DNA of 64,000 nt from Rhodospirillaceae bacterium (lineage in GTDB: Bacteria > Pseudomonadota > Alphaproteobacteria > Rhodospirillales > Rhodospirillaceae): the NCBI GenBank assembly GCA_947476925.1, contig CANJSF010000011.1:56860-120859 (forward strand). Direction: 5' to 3'. The notes below the pieces were generated by a model. That model did not search any database, was not told the origin of the DNA, and worked only from the letters and a program-made list of their open reading frames with translations. Below are positions 36,329-44,532 of this stretch, piece by piece (within the stretch, counting starts at the first letter, position 1; the number at the start of each line of letters is the position of its first letter). Position numbers and translations under genes: made by a program.

Positions 36329-37799
36329 AATCCTGCTTTGCCATATCAGTTGCGAAAGCGAAGTCTGCATCTAGCGTTGCATGGATCCGGTACAAAGGCT
36401 CGCCCTGAACAACGCTTTCGCCGACCTTCTTAAGCAAATCGATCCCGCTGCCTTTGGTCAAGGGCGCTCCTGCCAGCCTGGCAATTCGTGCAATTCTGTA
36501 GCAATCAATGCTGTGCACCACGCCCGATGCGCCAGCATATATCTCTCGGGTTATTGGCCCAATTTCAAAACGCGTTTGTTGTACGCCTTGGGCGGCGATG
36601 ATGCGTTGCATGGCATCCCACGCAGCGCCGGACTCAAGCAATTCTCGCGCACGGCGCTGGCCCGTGCCACCTGTCAGGGATGGGTCGAATTCCAGAACAT
36701 GACCCGCCAAAAAGACAGCGCGCTCTTTCAAATCAGGCGGCGCTTCTTTTTCATTGCGCAAGACGTGAAGAACGTCCCGAGCTTCCAGCACGGGGCCAAT
36801 GCCACGTCCAACGGGCTGACGACCATCGGTGGTCACAATCTTCATCACAATGCCAAGCTCGCCGCCAATGAACTCGAACAGCTTGCGCAGTCGGAGGGCT
36901 TGCTCTTGCGTTCGGACCTTTGCGCTTGGGCCAATGGGCATGTCGATCAACAAGTGTGTTGATCCTGCCGCATATTTTTTGGACAAGATCGAGGCCACCA
37001 TCTGTTCGGGTGTGTCGATGCCCAAGGGGCGTTCGATCGTAATCATAATGTCGTCGGCGGGCGATAGGTTGGCCCGTCCGCCCCACACGAGACAGCCTTT
37101 CTCGGCGCGTACAATTTCTTGCATGCGGTCATTTACGACATCGACATTAGCGAGAACCTCCATCGTATCGGCGGTTCCAGCCGGCGACGTAATGGCGCGT
37201 GATGACGTTTTTGGAATCGGCAAGCCATGTGCGGCGACAATCGGCACAACGATCATGGATGTACGGTTGCCTGGGACGCCGCCAATGCAGTGCTTGTCCA
37301 CAACAATGGGCATGTCCCATATCAGACGCTGTCCGACACTGGCCATGGCGCGCGTGAGGGCGAGCACCTCAGTTTCAGTCATGAAGGCGGCGCAAGCGAC
37401 AAGAAAGGCTGCAATTTCTATTTTTGAGTACCGATGTGCAGCGATATCTTCGACGATATGACCAATGACATCAGGAGTCAGTTCGGCGCCGTTTATTTTT
37501 TGACGAACGGCGTCAAGGCTGCGCGGCGGTGCTGCTAGGTTCAGGGTGATGGGCGTACCGGCCGGTAACCCTAAGTCGTCAAATGCGGGGCTTGATAGCC
37601 CCAAGCTATGCTCGTCGATTAAATCGCCGTTCTCGACAATATTGAGCGTACACATGATGCGCCGACCCAAACCCGCAATCTCGACGCGATAGAGATTGCG
37701 AAACGATTCCGCTTTGTAATGCGGGCACTTGGCGCTGAGAAACGCCACGTTCTCGCCATAGGTCTGGATACCAATCCGCTTCAGATGCAACATGGCCAT
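36309..37799 (-). CDS. AMP phosphorylase / thymidine phosphorylase-family protein
   Basis: A 496-residue nucleoside phosphorylase-family enzyme, longer than bacterial DeoA (about 440), with an N-terminal extension (about 80 residues) as in archaeal AMP phosphorylases. DKHCIGGVPGNRTSMIVVP near 172 and KTSSRAITSPAGTADTMEVL near 200 correspond to AMP phosphorylase blocks as I know them. GAGSTHLLIDMPIGPSAK-like text near 285 and GVVHSIDCYRIARIARLAGAP toward the end are also typical. The expected reaction is NMP + Pi to base + ribose 1,5-bisphosphate. It is the first gene of the three-gene run and is divergent from phosphofructokinase. Thymidine phosphorylase activity is an alternative. Confidence 0.87.
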   Translation of the reverse strand: MAMLHLKRIGIQTYGENVAFLSAKCPHYKAESFRNLYRVEIAGLGRRIMCTLNIVENGDLIDEHSLGLSSPAFDDLGLPAGTPITLNLAAPPRSLDAVRQKINGAELTPDVIGHIVEDIAAHRYSKIEIAAFLVACAAFMTETEVLALTRAMASVGQRLIWDMPIVVDKHCIGGVPGNRTSMIVVPIVAAHGLPIPKTSSRAITSPAGTADTMEVLANVDVVNDRMQEIVRAEKGCLVWGGRANLSPADDIMITIERPLGIDTPEQMVASILSKKYAAGSTHLLIDMPIGPSAKVRTQEQALRLRKLFEFIGGELGIVMKIVTTDGRQPVGRGIGPVLEARDVLHVLRNEKEAPPDLKERAVFLAGHVLEFDPSLTGGTGQRRARELLESGAAWDAMQRIIAAQGVQQTRFEIGPITREIYAGASGVVHSIDCYRIARIARLAGAPLTKGSGIDLLKKVGESVVQGEPLYRIHATLDADFAFATDMAKQDYGFIIK

Positions 37800-37880
37800 T
37801 CTTTACCATGGTTTGGTCGTTGACTAAGTTGCATGCTGTGCGTGCCAACATCAACCATCAGCGTGTTAACAGGTGTGTCC

Positions 37881-38945
37881 ATGTCCATTCGTCGACTTGC
37901 CGTCCTCACCAGTGGGGGTGATTGCGCGGGCCTCAATGCCGTGATTCGTGCCGTCACCGATCATGCCGCAGGTGGGCAGGGATGGGATGTGATCGGAATC
38001 AAGAATGGGCATTTAGGTTTGCTAGAAGATCCGCCCCAAGTCATTCCTCTCACGCCCGACAGCTTGCGCGGTGATGTGCTGCGCACGGGAGGGACGCTTC
38101 TGGGGACCACGACAAAAGGCGATCCCTTTGCTTTCCCAGGAATCGACGGAAAACTAACCGATCGCTCGGGCGATGTGATTGCGGCACTGAAAAAATTGGG
38201 CGTCAATGCGCTGGTGGTGATCGGCGGTGATGGTAGTATGCGTCTGTTCCATCGATTGCTCGGTTCCAGCGGTATCCCGTGGGTGGGCGTACCCAAAACC
38301 ATCGATAACGACGTGCCGGGCACAGATTACGCCGTTGGCTTTTTTACTGCAGTCGAAGTCGTAGGCGAGGCACTGGATCGGTTGTCGTCCACTGCGGCCA
38401 GTCATCGGCGCATCATGGTACTCGAGGTAATGGGCCGAGATTCGGGTTTTATCGCCCTGTACGGGGGCATCGCGGGCGGGGCGGACGTGATTTTGATGCC
38501 CGAGCTGTCGTACGACATCGATGCAGTGGCCCAGCATATCAAAAGCCTGACGAACAATCGCCCCAGTGCTGTTTTGGTTGTAGTAGCGGAAGGCATTCAG
38601 CGACCCCCCGATGATCGACGAACCGGTGGCAGCGTTGGGGCCGCCATCGCGCATGCACTGCAAACGCGCACCGGCATCGATGCGCGCTGTACCGTGCTGG
38701 GTCACGTTCAGCGTGGCGGCACGCCAGCGATGTTTGATCGATTGTTGGCATCGACCTTTGGCGTGCATGCCGTTGACCTTTTAGCGAAAGGCCATTCGGA
38801 AAAGCTGGTTGTTTGGCGCGGCGGCAATGTCACCGATATTTCCATTGCCGAAGCGGCACAAGGCCCGCGCTTTGTCCCCTTGCAAGGTGAAATGATCCAC
38901 ACCGCGGGTGGGCTGGGTATTTATCTGGGCAAAGCGACCAGCTAA
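37881..38945 (+). CDS. pfkA: 6-phosphofructokinase
   Basis: A 354-residue PFK-A family enzyme. LTSGGDCAGLNAVIRAV is the N-terminal phosphoryl-donor loop. VIGGDGSMR (G115-S119) has the Gly that in E. coli-type enzymes marks ATP use, where PPi-dependent enzymes have Asp. VPKTIDNDVPGTDY (K139) carries a Lys typical of PPi enzymes and of some ATP-dependent ones. VMGRDSGFIAL and HVQRGGTPAMFDRLLAS complete the site. The donor is therefore probably ATP, but this is inference. The ATG at 37881 is chosen over an upstream in-frame start at 37833. It is divergent from the AMP-phosphorylase-like operon. Confidence 0.92.
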   Translation: MSIRRLAVLTSGGDCAGLNAVIRAVTDHAAGGQGWDVIGIKNGHLGLLEDPPQVIPLTPDSLRGDVLRTGGTLLGTTTKGDPFAFPGIDGKLTDRSGDVIAALKKLGVNALVVIGGDGSMRLFHRLLGSSGIPWVGVPKTIDNDVPGTDYAVGFFTAVEVVGEALDRLSSTAASHRRIMVLEVMGRDSGFIALYGGIAGGADVILMPELSYDIDAVAQHIKSLTNNRPSAVLVVVAEGIQRPPDDRRTGGSVGAAIAHALQTRTGIDARCTVLGHVQRGGTPAMFDRLLASTFGVHAVDLLAKGHSEKLVVWRGGNVTDISIAEAAQGPRFVPLQGEMIHTAGGLGIYLGKATS

Positions 38946-38988
38946 GCTCTACATACTTTGTTGAACGATTTTTCCAGGAGGACCCACC

Positions 38989-40002
38989 ATGCCCTATGAT
39001 CCAACGACTGATCGCCGCACGCTGTTAGGCTCTGGCCTTGGCATGGCCGCGTTTGCTGCTGCCGCTGCCGGGAGCCTTGGCGGTGCCGCACAAGCCGCCG
39101 GCTACATGAGCAAGCGTAAGACGATTAAAGGTGCCAGCCTCAAGGGCCCCTACCTTGATTTCGATAAACCTCGCGACAACATGTTGGGCATGGCACGAAT
39201 TGCAGGAGACATTGACTGCAAGACAACGACCCACGGCTGGTATGACGGCCTCGTGATGGGCACGGCGCCTGGCGGACCAATTAGAAACATTTGCGGTATG
39301 AAAGGCATGAGCTCGTATCGCATGGAGAAATTGCCCGACGGTGGCTATCGTCGCTTGCTGCGTGAGGTCGGTTACTATTACGACCTTGAAACCGGAAAGA
39401 TCATGGAAGAGATGATCAACCCCTATACAGGCGAGAAGGTAAAAATTGTTCCGATTAACAATGATCCGTTCAATGCCACCTTCCAAGAAACCGTTACGCC
39501 CCCGCCCAGTTACGGCGGTTTGAATACGGCAAAGCGCGAGCCCAAACCCTTTATGCTCAAATGGCGCATCCAGCAGCCCGATCGTGTGATCATGGAGCGC
39601 CACATCCATCTGTACTACAAAAATGCACTGGACCCGAAAGTGTGGCAGCGCGAAAGCTCAGGCCCCATGGTACAGGTATCTGAGTTTTTCAATCACGTCC
39701 TCAGTTTGGATGACTTGCAAAACGAAGAGATGACCCATATTCCGTATTCTGGCACATGGTCGCGCTCGACGCCTTGGCTGCCGTGGCTATTGATGGGTCA
39801 AGCCGAAGGCAACTGCATCTATCAATGCTTCATGGGAGGCACGGGCGTCTTGGAAACGCTGCCCGAGGATATCGTGCAGTACACCGAGAAGAACTTTCCG
39901 AAGTACCTCAAGGCTCCAGAGAAGTTTGAAGAGCCGTCTTTGAGTTCCATCGAGTGGTATTCACGCACACAAAAACCAGCCCCGCCGCGCGGCGGCGTCT
40001 AA
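38989..40002 (+). CDS. DUF1838-family protein with Tat-type signal
   Basis: A 337-residue protein preceded by a strong CCAGGAGGA ribosome-binding site. The N-terminus DRRTLLGSGLGMAAFAAAAAG is a twin-arginine-like signal (RR at 9-10), so it is probably exported folded. The rest has the look of DUF1838: DFDKPRDNMLGMARIAGDID, a beta-rich middle (RRLLREVGYYYDLETGKI, NPYTGEKVKIVPINNDPF), an EFFNHVLSLDDL segment and WSRSTPWLPWLLMGQAEG near the C-terminus. The function is unknown. Such proteins often appear near oxygenases and other catabolic genes, and that is the neighbourhood here. Confidence 0.82.
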   Translation: MPYDPTTDRRTLLGSGLGMAAFAAAAAGSLGGAAQAAGYMSKRKTIKGASLKGPYLDFDKPRDNMLGMARIAGDIDCKTTTHGWYDGLVMGTAPGGPIRNICGMKGMSSYRMEKLPDGGYRRLLREVGYYYDLETGKIMEEMINPYTGEKVKIVPINNDPFNATFQETVTPPPSYGGLNTAKREPKPFMLKWRIQQPDRVIMERHIHLYYKNALDPKVWQRESSGPMVQVSEFFNHVLSLDDLQNEEMTHIPYSGTWSRSTPWLPWLLMGQAEGNCIYQCFMGGTGVLETLPEDIVQYTEKNFPKYLKAPEKFEEPSLSSIEWYSRTQKPAPPRGGV

Positions 40003-40026
40003 ACTTTTATAGAATTGTGCTAGCTT

Positions 40027-40054
40027 ACAGGGCGTCCTTCACGGGGCGCCCTGT
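40027..40054 (+). terminator. Probable intrinsic terminator after the DUF1838 gene
   Basis: ACAGGGCG at 40027-40034 pairs perfectly with CGCCCTGT at 40047-40054 over a 12-base loop, followed by TCGTTT. It lies 25 bases after the DUF1838 stop and 18 before crcB. The hairpin is strong but the T-tract is poor. It does not resemble the fluoride riboswitch often placed before crcB. Confidence 0.5.
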
Positions 40055-40072
40055 TCGTTTGAGGGGGATGGC

Positions 40073-40438
40073 ATGAGTTATGTTTGGATCGCAATCGGTG
40101 GTGCCGTGGGAAGCGTTGCGCGTCATGCCGTCGGCGTGTGGTCGCTAGCCATACTCGGTCCTGGCTTTCCGTGGGGCACGGTCATCGTCAACGTGCTTGG
40201 CTCATTCATAATCGGTGCGGTCGCATCACTATCGACACTGAATGACGATCTCAAACTGTTTCTTGCGGTTGGCCTGTGCGGCGGGTTTACAACGTTCTCG
40301 GCCTTTAGTTTGCAAACGCTGAGTTTGATTCAAGCCGGAAACTGGGGAAGTGCCGCCTTCAACATTGCAGGCTCCGTTGCTTTTTGCCTTCTTGCTGTCT
40401 GGCTGGGTGCGTTCGCGGGCGGCGTGCTGGCGCGTTAG
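40073..40438 (+). CDS. crcB: Fluoride channel CrcB/Fluc
   Basis: A 121-residue membrane protein exporting fluoride as a dual-topology dimer. Four hydrophobic segments are visible. Diagnostic stretches are IGGAVGSVARHAVG at the N-terminus, GTVIVNVLGSFIIGA in the middle (the pore Asn) and CGGFTTFSAFSLQTL (the Phe-box/Na+ site). The ribosome-binding site is GAGGGGGA. A convergent MBL-fold gene follows after about 100 bases, which contain only a weak six-base-pair hairpin (40460-40479). Confidence 0.93.
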   Translation: MSYVWIAIGGAVGSVARHAVGVWSLAILGPGFPWGTVIVNVLGSFIIGAVASLSTLNDDLKLFLAVGLCGGFTTFSAFSLQTLSLIQAGNWGSAAFNIAGSVAFCLLAVWLGAFAGGVLAR

Positions 40439-40537
40439 AGCATCACGCCGAGAAGCCGCCTTCTGGTATTCGGCAGAAGCGATGCACTAGCCTTGAGTTA
40501 GGGCTTGCTGATTGACTCCGAAAAAGTGCGGCTCGCT

Positions 40538-41419
40538 TTAGGTGTTCACCTTAAGATAACGCCCGCCGCCTTTTCTCGACGCAATGCGCCCGGCTGTCGG
40601 TCCGCCAAAGTGCCCTGCAAAAAGCGTGATGTCTTGGTCGGTATGGGCATCCACAAACTTTGTACGTTGTGCGACGGCAGCTTGCTTGTCAGTGCAAAAC
40701 ACCGTGATCCAATCTGGGCGAGCGATTTGCACCGGGTTATGCAACAGGTCGCCCGACATAACCGCGCGCTTCTTTTGTGAATTGATCTCTACGCAATAGT
40801 GACCCGGTGAATGTCCCGGTGTTTGACAGACATGAATGCCCTTTAAGAACTCATGATCGGTGTCGACTAAGTCGGCCTGGCGCGATTCGATCACCGGCAA
40901 CACACTGTCCACGTACGAGGGTGAATTGTATCCGTCTTGGCCAAGCTTCGCTTGTACGCTTTCCAATTCTTTACGATGCAGGACATAGCGTGCATTGGGG
41001 AACGTTGGTACCCAACGACCGTTTTCCAACTTCGTATTCCACCCCACGTGGTCGGCATGCAGGTGTGTGCACATCACAAAATCAACTTGCTCGGGCTTGA
41101 CACCAGCCTGCGCCAAGTTTGCTAGCCAAGGTCCTTCACGCAGGTGCCAAGTCGGTAACGTTGGCGCCCGGCTTTTGTGATCGCCAATGCAGGTATCGAC
41201 CAGAATTGTATGCTTACCAATGCGGATCAGGTACGAGTGGAAGCTGAGAATAATCGCCTTTTGTGCCGGGTCGTAAAAATAAGGCGTCAGCCAATCAGTG
41301 TGTTTGTCAAATTCGGCGTGGTCGGCGTCGGGATAGGCCCGCGCCGCGCTGAAGGGCTCGATCATGTCGACGATTTTGGTGACCGTTGCATCGCCGAATT
41401 TCCAAGATTGCAAAGCCAT
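40538..41419 (-). CDS. MBL-fold metallo-hydrolase (lactonase-like)
   Basis: A 293-residue metallo-beta-lactamase-fold enzyme. The zinc motif MCTHLHADHVGW puts H119, H121, D123 and H124 in order. TPGHSPGHYCVEI and AVMSGDLLHNPVQI supply the next His and the bridging Asp, and FAGHFGGPTAGRI the last His. The overall order resembles AHL-lactonase/quorum-quenching-like or methyl parathion hydrolase-like enzymes, but the substrate is unknown. It has no signal peptide. It is divergent from the next membrane protein. Confidence 0.86.
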   Translation of the reverse strand: MALQSWKFGDATVTKIVDMIEPFSAARAYPDADHAEFDKHTDWLTPYFYDPAQKAIILSFHSYLIRIGKHTILVDTCIGDHKSRAPTLPTWHLREGPWLANLAQAGVKPEQVDFVMCTHLHADHVGWNTKLENGRWVPTFPNARYVLHRKELESVQAKLGQDGYNSPSYVDSVLPVIESRQADLVDTDHEFLKGIHVCQTPGHSPGHYCVEINSQKKRAVMSGDLLHNPVQIARPDWITVFCTDKQAAVAQRTKFVDAHTDQDITLFAGHFGGPTAGRIASRKGGGRYLKVNT

Positions 41420-41563
41420 ATTTGCTCCTTCGTCTTATGTCCGCGGTTAGGCTACGAGGCATATATTGGTGACGCTAGGTGTTCTTACATCTGTGTCCAC
41501 ACCACGATTTGAGCGACCCATCGCAATCGGGTAACGTCACGCCAGCGACAGAGGAGCGCGGCC

Positions 41564-42229
41564 ATGGCTTTGCACGATGTTTTGGTGTTCGTTCATGTGT
41601 TGTTGTTCGTTTATTGGCTCGGCCCCGACTGGGGTGTGTGGGTGACCTCGCACTACCTTGCCCAGCCAGGCTTGCCACTTGATGAGCGGCGGCGCTTTCT
41701 GGCCGCCATGTTAAAAATCGATCTCCTTCCTCGCAGTTGTTTAATTTTGCTGTTGCCCATGGGCTTGCAGCTGGCGGCCGATCTTGGGCTATCACCGGTA
41801 ACGGGATCATGGTTGGTTGCGGTGTGGGTGTTCGCTGTCGGGTGGCTGGTTGTGTCGTGGTTGGTGTATCTACGCAAAGGCCCGCTGGCGGGCGAACTCC
41901 TACGGCGCATCGACAATGGCATTCGGTACGTCGTCGCACCGGTCATGATCATTGCTGGTCTTTGTTCACTCATTACAGATCAATGGTTCGGCACAACGTG
42001 GCTGGGCCTGAAGGTCACGGTCTTTGGCGTTATCGTTGCTCTGGGGCTGATCTTGCGGTCGTTCGTGGGCCTGTGGATCACGGGCTTTCAGCGATTGGCA
42101 ACTGAAGGCCCGAGCGCTGAGGTCGATACCATGTTTGTCGCTGCCTTAGACCGCGCCAAGCCCGTCGTGTTTGTATTCTGGGGCTGCTCGGCTCTGATGG
42201 CGTTTTTAGGAATCACAAAACCGTTTTAA
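41564..42229 (+). CDS. Integral membrane protein of unknown function
   Basis: A 221-residue protein with an upstream GAGGAG ribosome-binding site and about six transmembrane segments: VLVFVHVLLFVYWLG (near 6-20), LPRSCLILLLPMGL (50-65), WLVAVWVFAVGWLVVSWLV (80-100), YVVAPVMIIAGLCSLI (125-140), LGLKVTVFGVIVALGLIL (150-167) and VVFVFWGCSALMAFLG at the C-terminus. An early His (residue 11) in the first helix is typical of several small heme- or metal-associated integral protein families, but I cannot name it. Convergent with the downstream alpha/beta hydrolase gene, directly abutting. Confidence 0.75.
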   Translation: MALHDVLVFVHVLLFVYWLGPDWGVWVTSHYLAQPGLPLDERRRFLAAMLKIDLLPRSCLILLLPMGLQLAADLGLSPVTGSWLVAVWVFAVGWLVVSWLVYLRKGPLAGELLRRIDNGIRYVVAPVMIIAGLCSLITDQWFGTTWLGLKVTVFGVIVALGLILRSFVGLWITGFQRLATEGPSAEVDTMFVAALDRAKPVVFVFWGCSALMAFLGITKPF

Positions 42230-43195
42230 CTACTTGGCATCCAAGAACGCCGCAGCTTCTGCGGCGTAGGCACGCAGCTCAGCCTCTGATACTTCGATCA
42301 CATCGCCCGAGAGTTTTGGGTCCCAGGATTTGGCGCTGGGGAGAAGTTTCACACCGTCAGCTCCAGCCATGACCGGAACCTTCAACGCCGCAAACCGTTC
42401 GGCAATCGGGTAACGCCAGTAAGCGTCAAACGCCATGTACTGGGTGGTGGCCATTTTCATCTGCTCAAGGAAGGTGATGTTCATAATCTCGGGGCTTGGA
42501 AGTCCACGCCCGCGCAAGTTTTTTGCCTCGTGCTGAAACCAGGGCACGTAAGTATATAAATCTTTCAGGCGGCTCCACATGAAGGTCACGTACATGCCGC
42601 TCTGATCGGGCACGACTTTTGGCCCGTGATATTTGGTGAATTGCTCCAGCAGTTCCCCGCTCATAATGTTGAGGCGATTGATCACCAAGTGTTTTACGCG
42701 CCCGGGTTTTTGGAATGCCATCTCAACGGCGACATACCCTCCCAGCGAAGAGCCCATGAGGTCGAACTCTTTCAAGCCCACAGAATCGGCAAAACGCAGC
42801 GCCGCGTCGGCGAAGTAATCCAGGTCCGGCTCTTTGCCGTCCTTCAGGGCTGGTGGCGATGAATCACCCATGCCCATGAGATCTGGCGCGTAGACGGGGC
42901 GTGTTTCGGCCAGCACATCAAGCAGCGGAACTTGGACGCGCGCGGTCTGAGGGCCGGGGTGCATGAAGATGAGCGGCGTCTTGCGGCTTTTAGCCGGGCC
43001 GCCTTGCCAATAGTGAACCTGACCCTCGGCGATATCGGCAAAGCGCCGCTTCATGATTTTCGGCTGGTGGGCTAGCCAGGGTTTGATCTCGCCGCGTTGG
43101 GCACCGCCGTCGGGGATGACCGGAGGCGGGGGCGCGGCAAATGCCGGCGCGGCACTTAGCGAAAATATAACCACAACCAGCGCTCTAATATTCAT
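42230..43195 (-). CDS. Exported alpha/beta hydrolase-fold protein
   Basis: A 321-residue protein with a signal peptide (MNIRALVVVIFSLSAAPAFA). FMHPGPQTA forms the oxyanion loop and DLMGSSLGGYVA the nucleophile elbow (Ser150). PDLMGMGDSS precedes it as in hydrolases of the epoxide hydrolase/haloalkane type. The C-terminal part ends VIEVSEAELRAYAAEAAAFL and contains no clear catalytic His where the family normally has one. The enzyme may therefore be divergent or inactive. The ATG at 43195 is preferred because it starts the signal peptide. It is divergent from the Rieske oxygenase gene, which lies 180 bases away. Confidence 0.83.
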   Translation of the reverse strand: MNIRALVVVIFSLSAAPAFAAPPPPVIPDGGAQRGEIKPWLAHQPKIMKRRFADIAEGQVHYWQGGPAKSRKTPLIFMHPGPQTARVQVPLLDVLAETRPVYAPDLMGMGDSSPPALKDGKEPDLDYFADAALRFADSVGLKEFDLMGSSLGGYVAVEMAFQKPGRVKHLVINRLNIMSGELLEQFTKYHGPKVVPDQSGMYVTFMWSRLKDLYTYVPWFQHEAKNLRGRGLPSPEIMNITFLEQMKMATTQYMAFDAYWRYPIAERFAALKVPVMAGADGVKLLPSAKSWDPKLSGDVIEVSEAELRAYAAEAAAFLDAK

Positions 43196-43294
43196 GTCGC
43201 CCTCTGTCGGCACCTGACGCCATCACATATCATTCTGCCACAAGAACTATGCACGTTCGGGTTATCTCGCAAAAGGTTATAGAGATATGATAAT

Positions 43295-43310
43295 TGTGAT
43301 CCAGATCACT
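43295..43310. promoter_or_regulatory. CRP/FNR-family-like operator palindrome
   Basis: The bases TGTGATCCAGATCACT match the CRP consensus TGTGA-N6-TCACA at nine of ten defined positions, and contain the perfect half-sites GTGATC and GATCAC. The site is about 65 bases before the Rieske gene start and 100 bases before the divergent hydrolase start, so either could be controlled. The regulator itself is not in the window. Confidence 0.45.
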
Positions 43311-43375
43311 GATCTTTCTGGACTTCGGGGTCGTATAGTAATCACTTGAGACGGGCGCGGTTTGGGAGTTGAACG

Positions 43376-44521
43376 ATGCTGATCAATAACTGGTATGTCG
43401 CGGCACGCACGAGCGAGCTGGGAGCTACTCCCTTTAAATCACGCATGCTGGGCCTCGATTTCGTTCTGTTTCGCGATCGCACCGGGAAAATCAACTGTAT
43501 CAGTGATGTCTGCTGCCATCGCGGCGGTGCACTGCATCGCGGCGAAGTGAAGGGTGATTGTATTGCATGCCCCTATCATGGTTGGGAATTTAACGGCGGC
43601 GGGGCCTGCACCAAGATTCCGGCGATGGGCGATGAGATCGCCATCCCGAAACGCGCCCGGTTGGATTCCTACCCCGTTCAAGAAAAAATGGGCATGATTT
43701 GGGTGTTTTTGGGCGACGAGGATGAAAGCACGCGCCCCCTGATCCCCGATTGGTACGAACCTTACCTCAATTCGTCCGACTGGCGCATTCTCACCTACGA
43801 CTACATTTATACCGACGTGAATTGGGTACGGCTGGGGGAGAACTCGGTTGATACCTCGCACCCGTCGTTTGTTCACAAAGCGTTTGGCAATCGCCTTAGC
43901 CCGAAAGCCAACATCGTGCCCATTACAGAGACCGATTTCGGTGCCACAGTGACGCGCGTGCGCGCTGCGCCACCCAATGCCCAAAAGTCTGCCGCCATGC
44001 AGAAAATTCTGCCGACTGACCGCAAAACGACACGTGTCACGCTGGAGTTCTCGATGGTTGGAATTACCGAGATGCTTTACCAGGAAATGACGACCGAGAT
44101 TTCGCAAGTGCTGTTCTCGGCGCGCACGCCAATTGATGAATACAACACGAAAAGTTACGGCTTTCAGGCGCGCAATTTCCTGATGGAGCCCGAGCAGGAC
44201 CCCGAACGCTTGAAGGGTCTTTTTCAAGCCATCGAGGAAGACCATAACATCGTGCGCTTCGTGAAACCCAAGTTCACGCCCAAATCCACCACAGAAGAAT
44301 TCCTGATCGAGGCCGACGGAATGGAGCTAACTTATCGCCGTAAGGTGCAGGAATGGGCGCGCACCCGCGGGGCCGTCGACACGGAAGCGTATGAGCAGGC
44401 CGCCAAGCACCAGATCATGGTCATACCGTCGCCTGCCCGCAAAACCGACCCCAAAGGGTGGGTCCACAAGCCTGTGCCGTTGCAGCAAAACCCAACCGCT
44501 GAAGCGATCGCTGCTGAATAA
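43376..44521 (+). CDS. Rieske non-heme iron oxygenase, alpha (terminal oxygenase) subunit
   Basis: A 381-residue oxygenase. The [2Fe-2S] Rieske ligands are in CCHRGG (C46, H48) and CPYHGW (C65, H68). The mononuclear iron site is in NSVDTSHPSFVHKAFG (DxxHx4H, about 162-177). The domain order fits the vanillate O-demethylase/phenoxybenzoate dioxygenase-like group of single-component aromatic oxygenases. Reductase and ferredoxin genes are not adjacent. It is followed by a small exported thioredoxin-like protein and preceded by a CRP-like palindrome. The substrate, probably aromatic, is unknown. Confidence 0.9.
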   Translation: MLINNWYVAARTSELGATPFKSRMLGLDFVLFRDRTGKINCISDVCCHRGGALHRGEVKGDCIACPYHGWEFNGGGACTKIPAMGDEIAIPKRARLDSYPVQEKMGMIWVFLGDEDESTRPLIPDWYEPYLNSSDWRILTYDYIYTDVNWVRLGENSVDTSHPSFVHKAFGNRLSPKANIVPITETDFGATVTRVRAAPPNAQKSAAMQKILPTDRKTTRVTLEFSMVGITEMLYQEMTTEISQVLFSARTPIDEYNTKSYGFQARNFLMEPEQDPERLKGLFQAIEEDHNIVRFVKPKFTPKSTTEEFLIEADGMELTYRRKVQEWARTRGAVDTEAYEQAAKHQIMVIPSPARKTDPKGWVHKPVPLQQNPTAEAIAAE

Positions 44522-44532
44522 AGGTGCTTTCC

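Noticed and set aside
40003..40072. Fluoride riboswitch before crcB
   Set aside because: The gap has a simple GC hairpin but not the conserved fluoride-riboswitch bases I know, so it is called a terminator.
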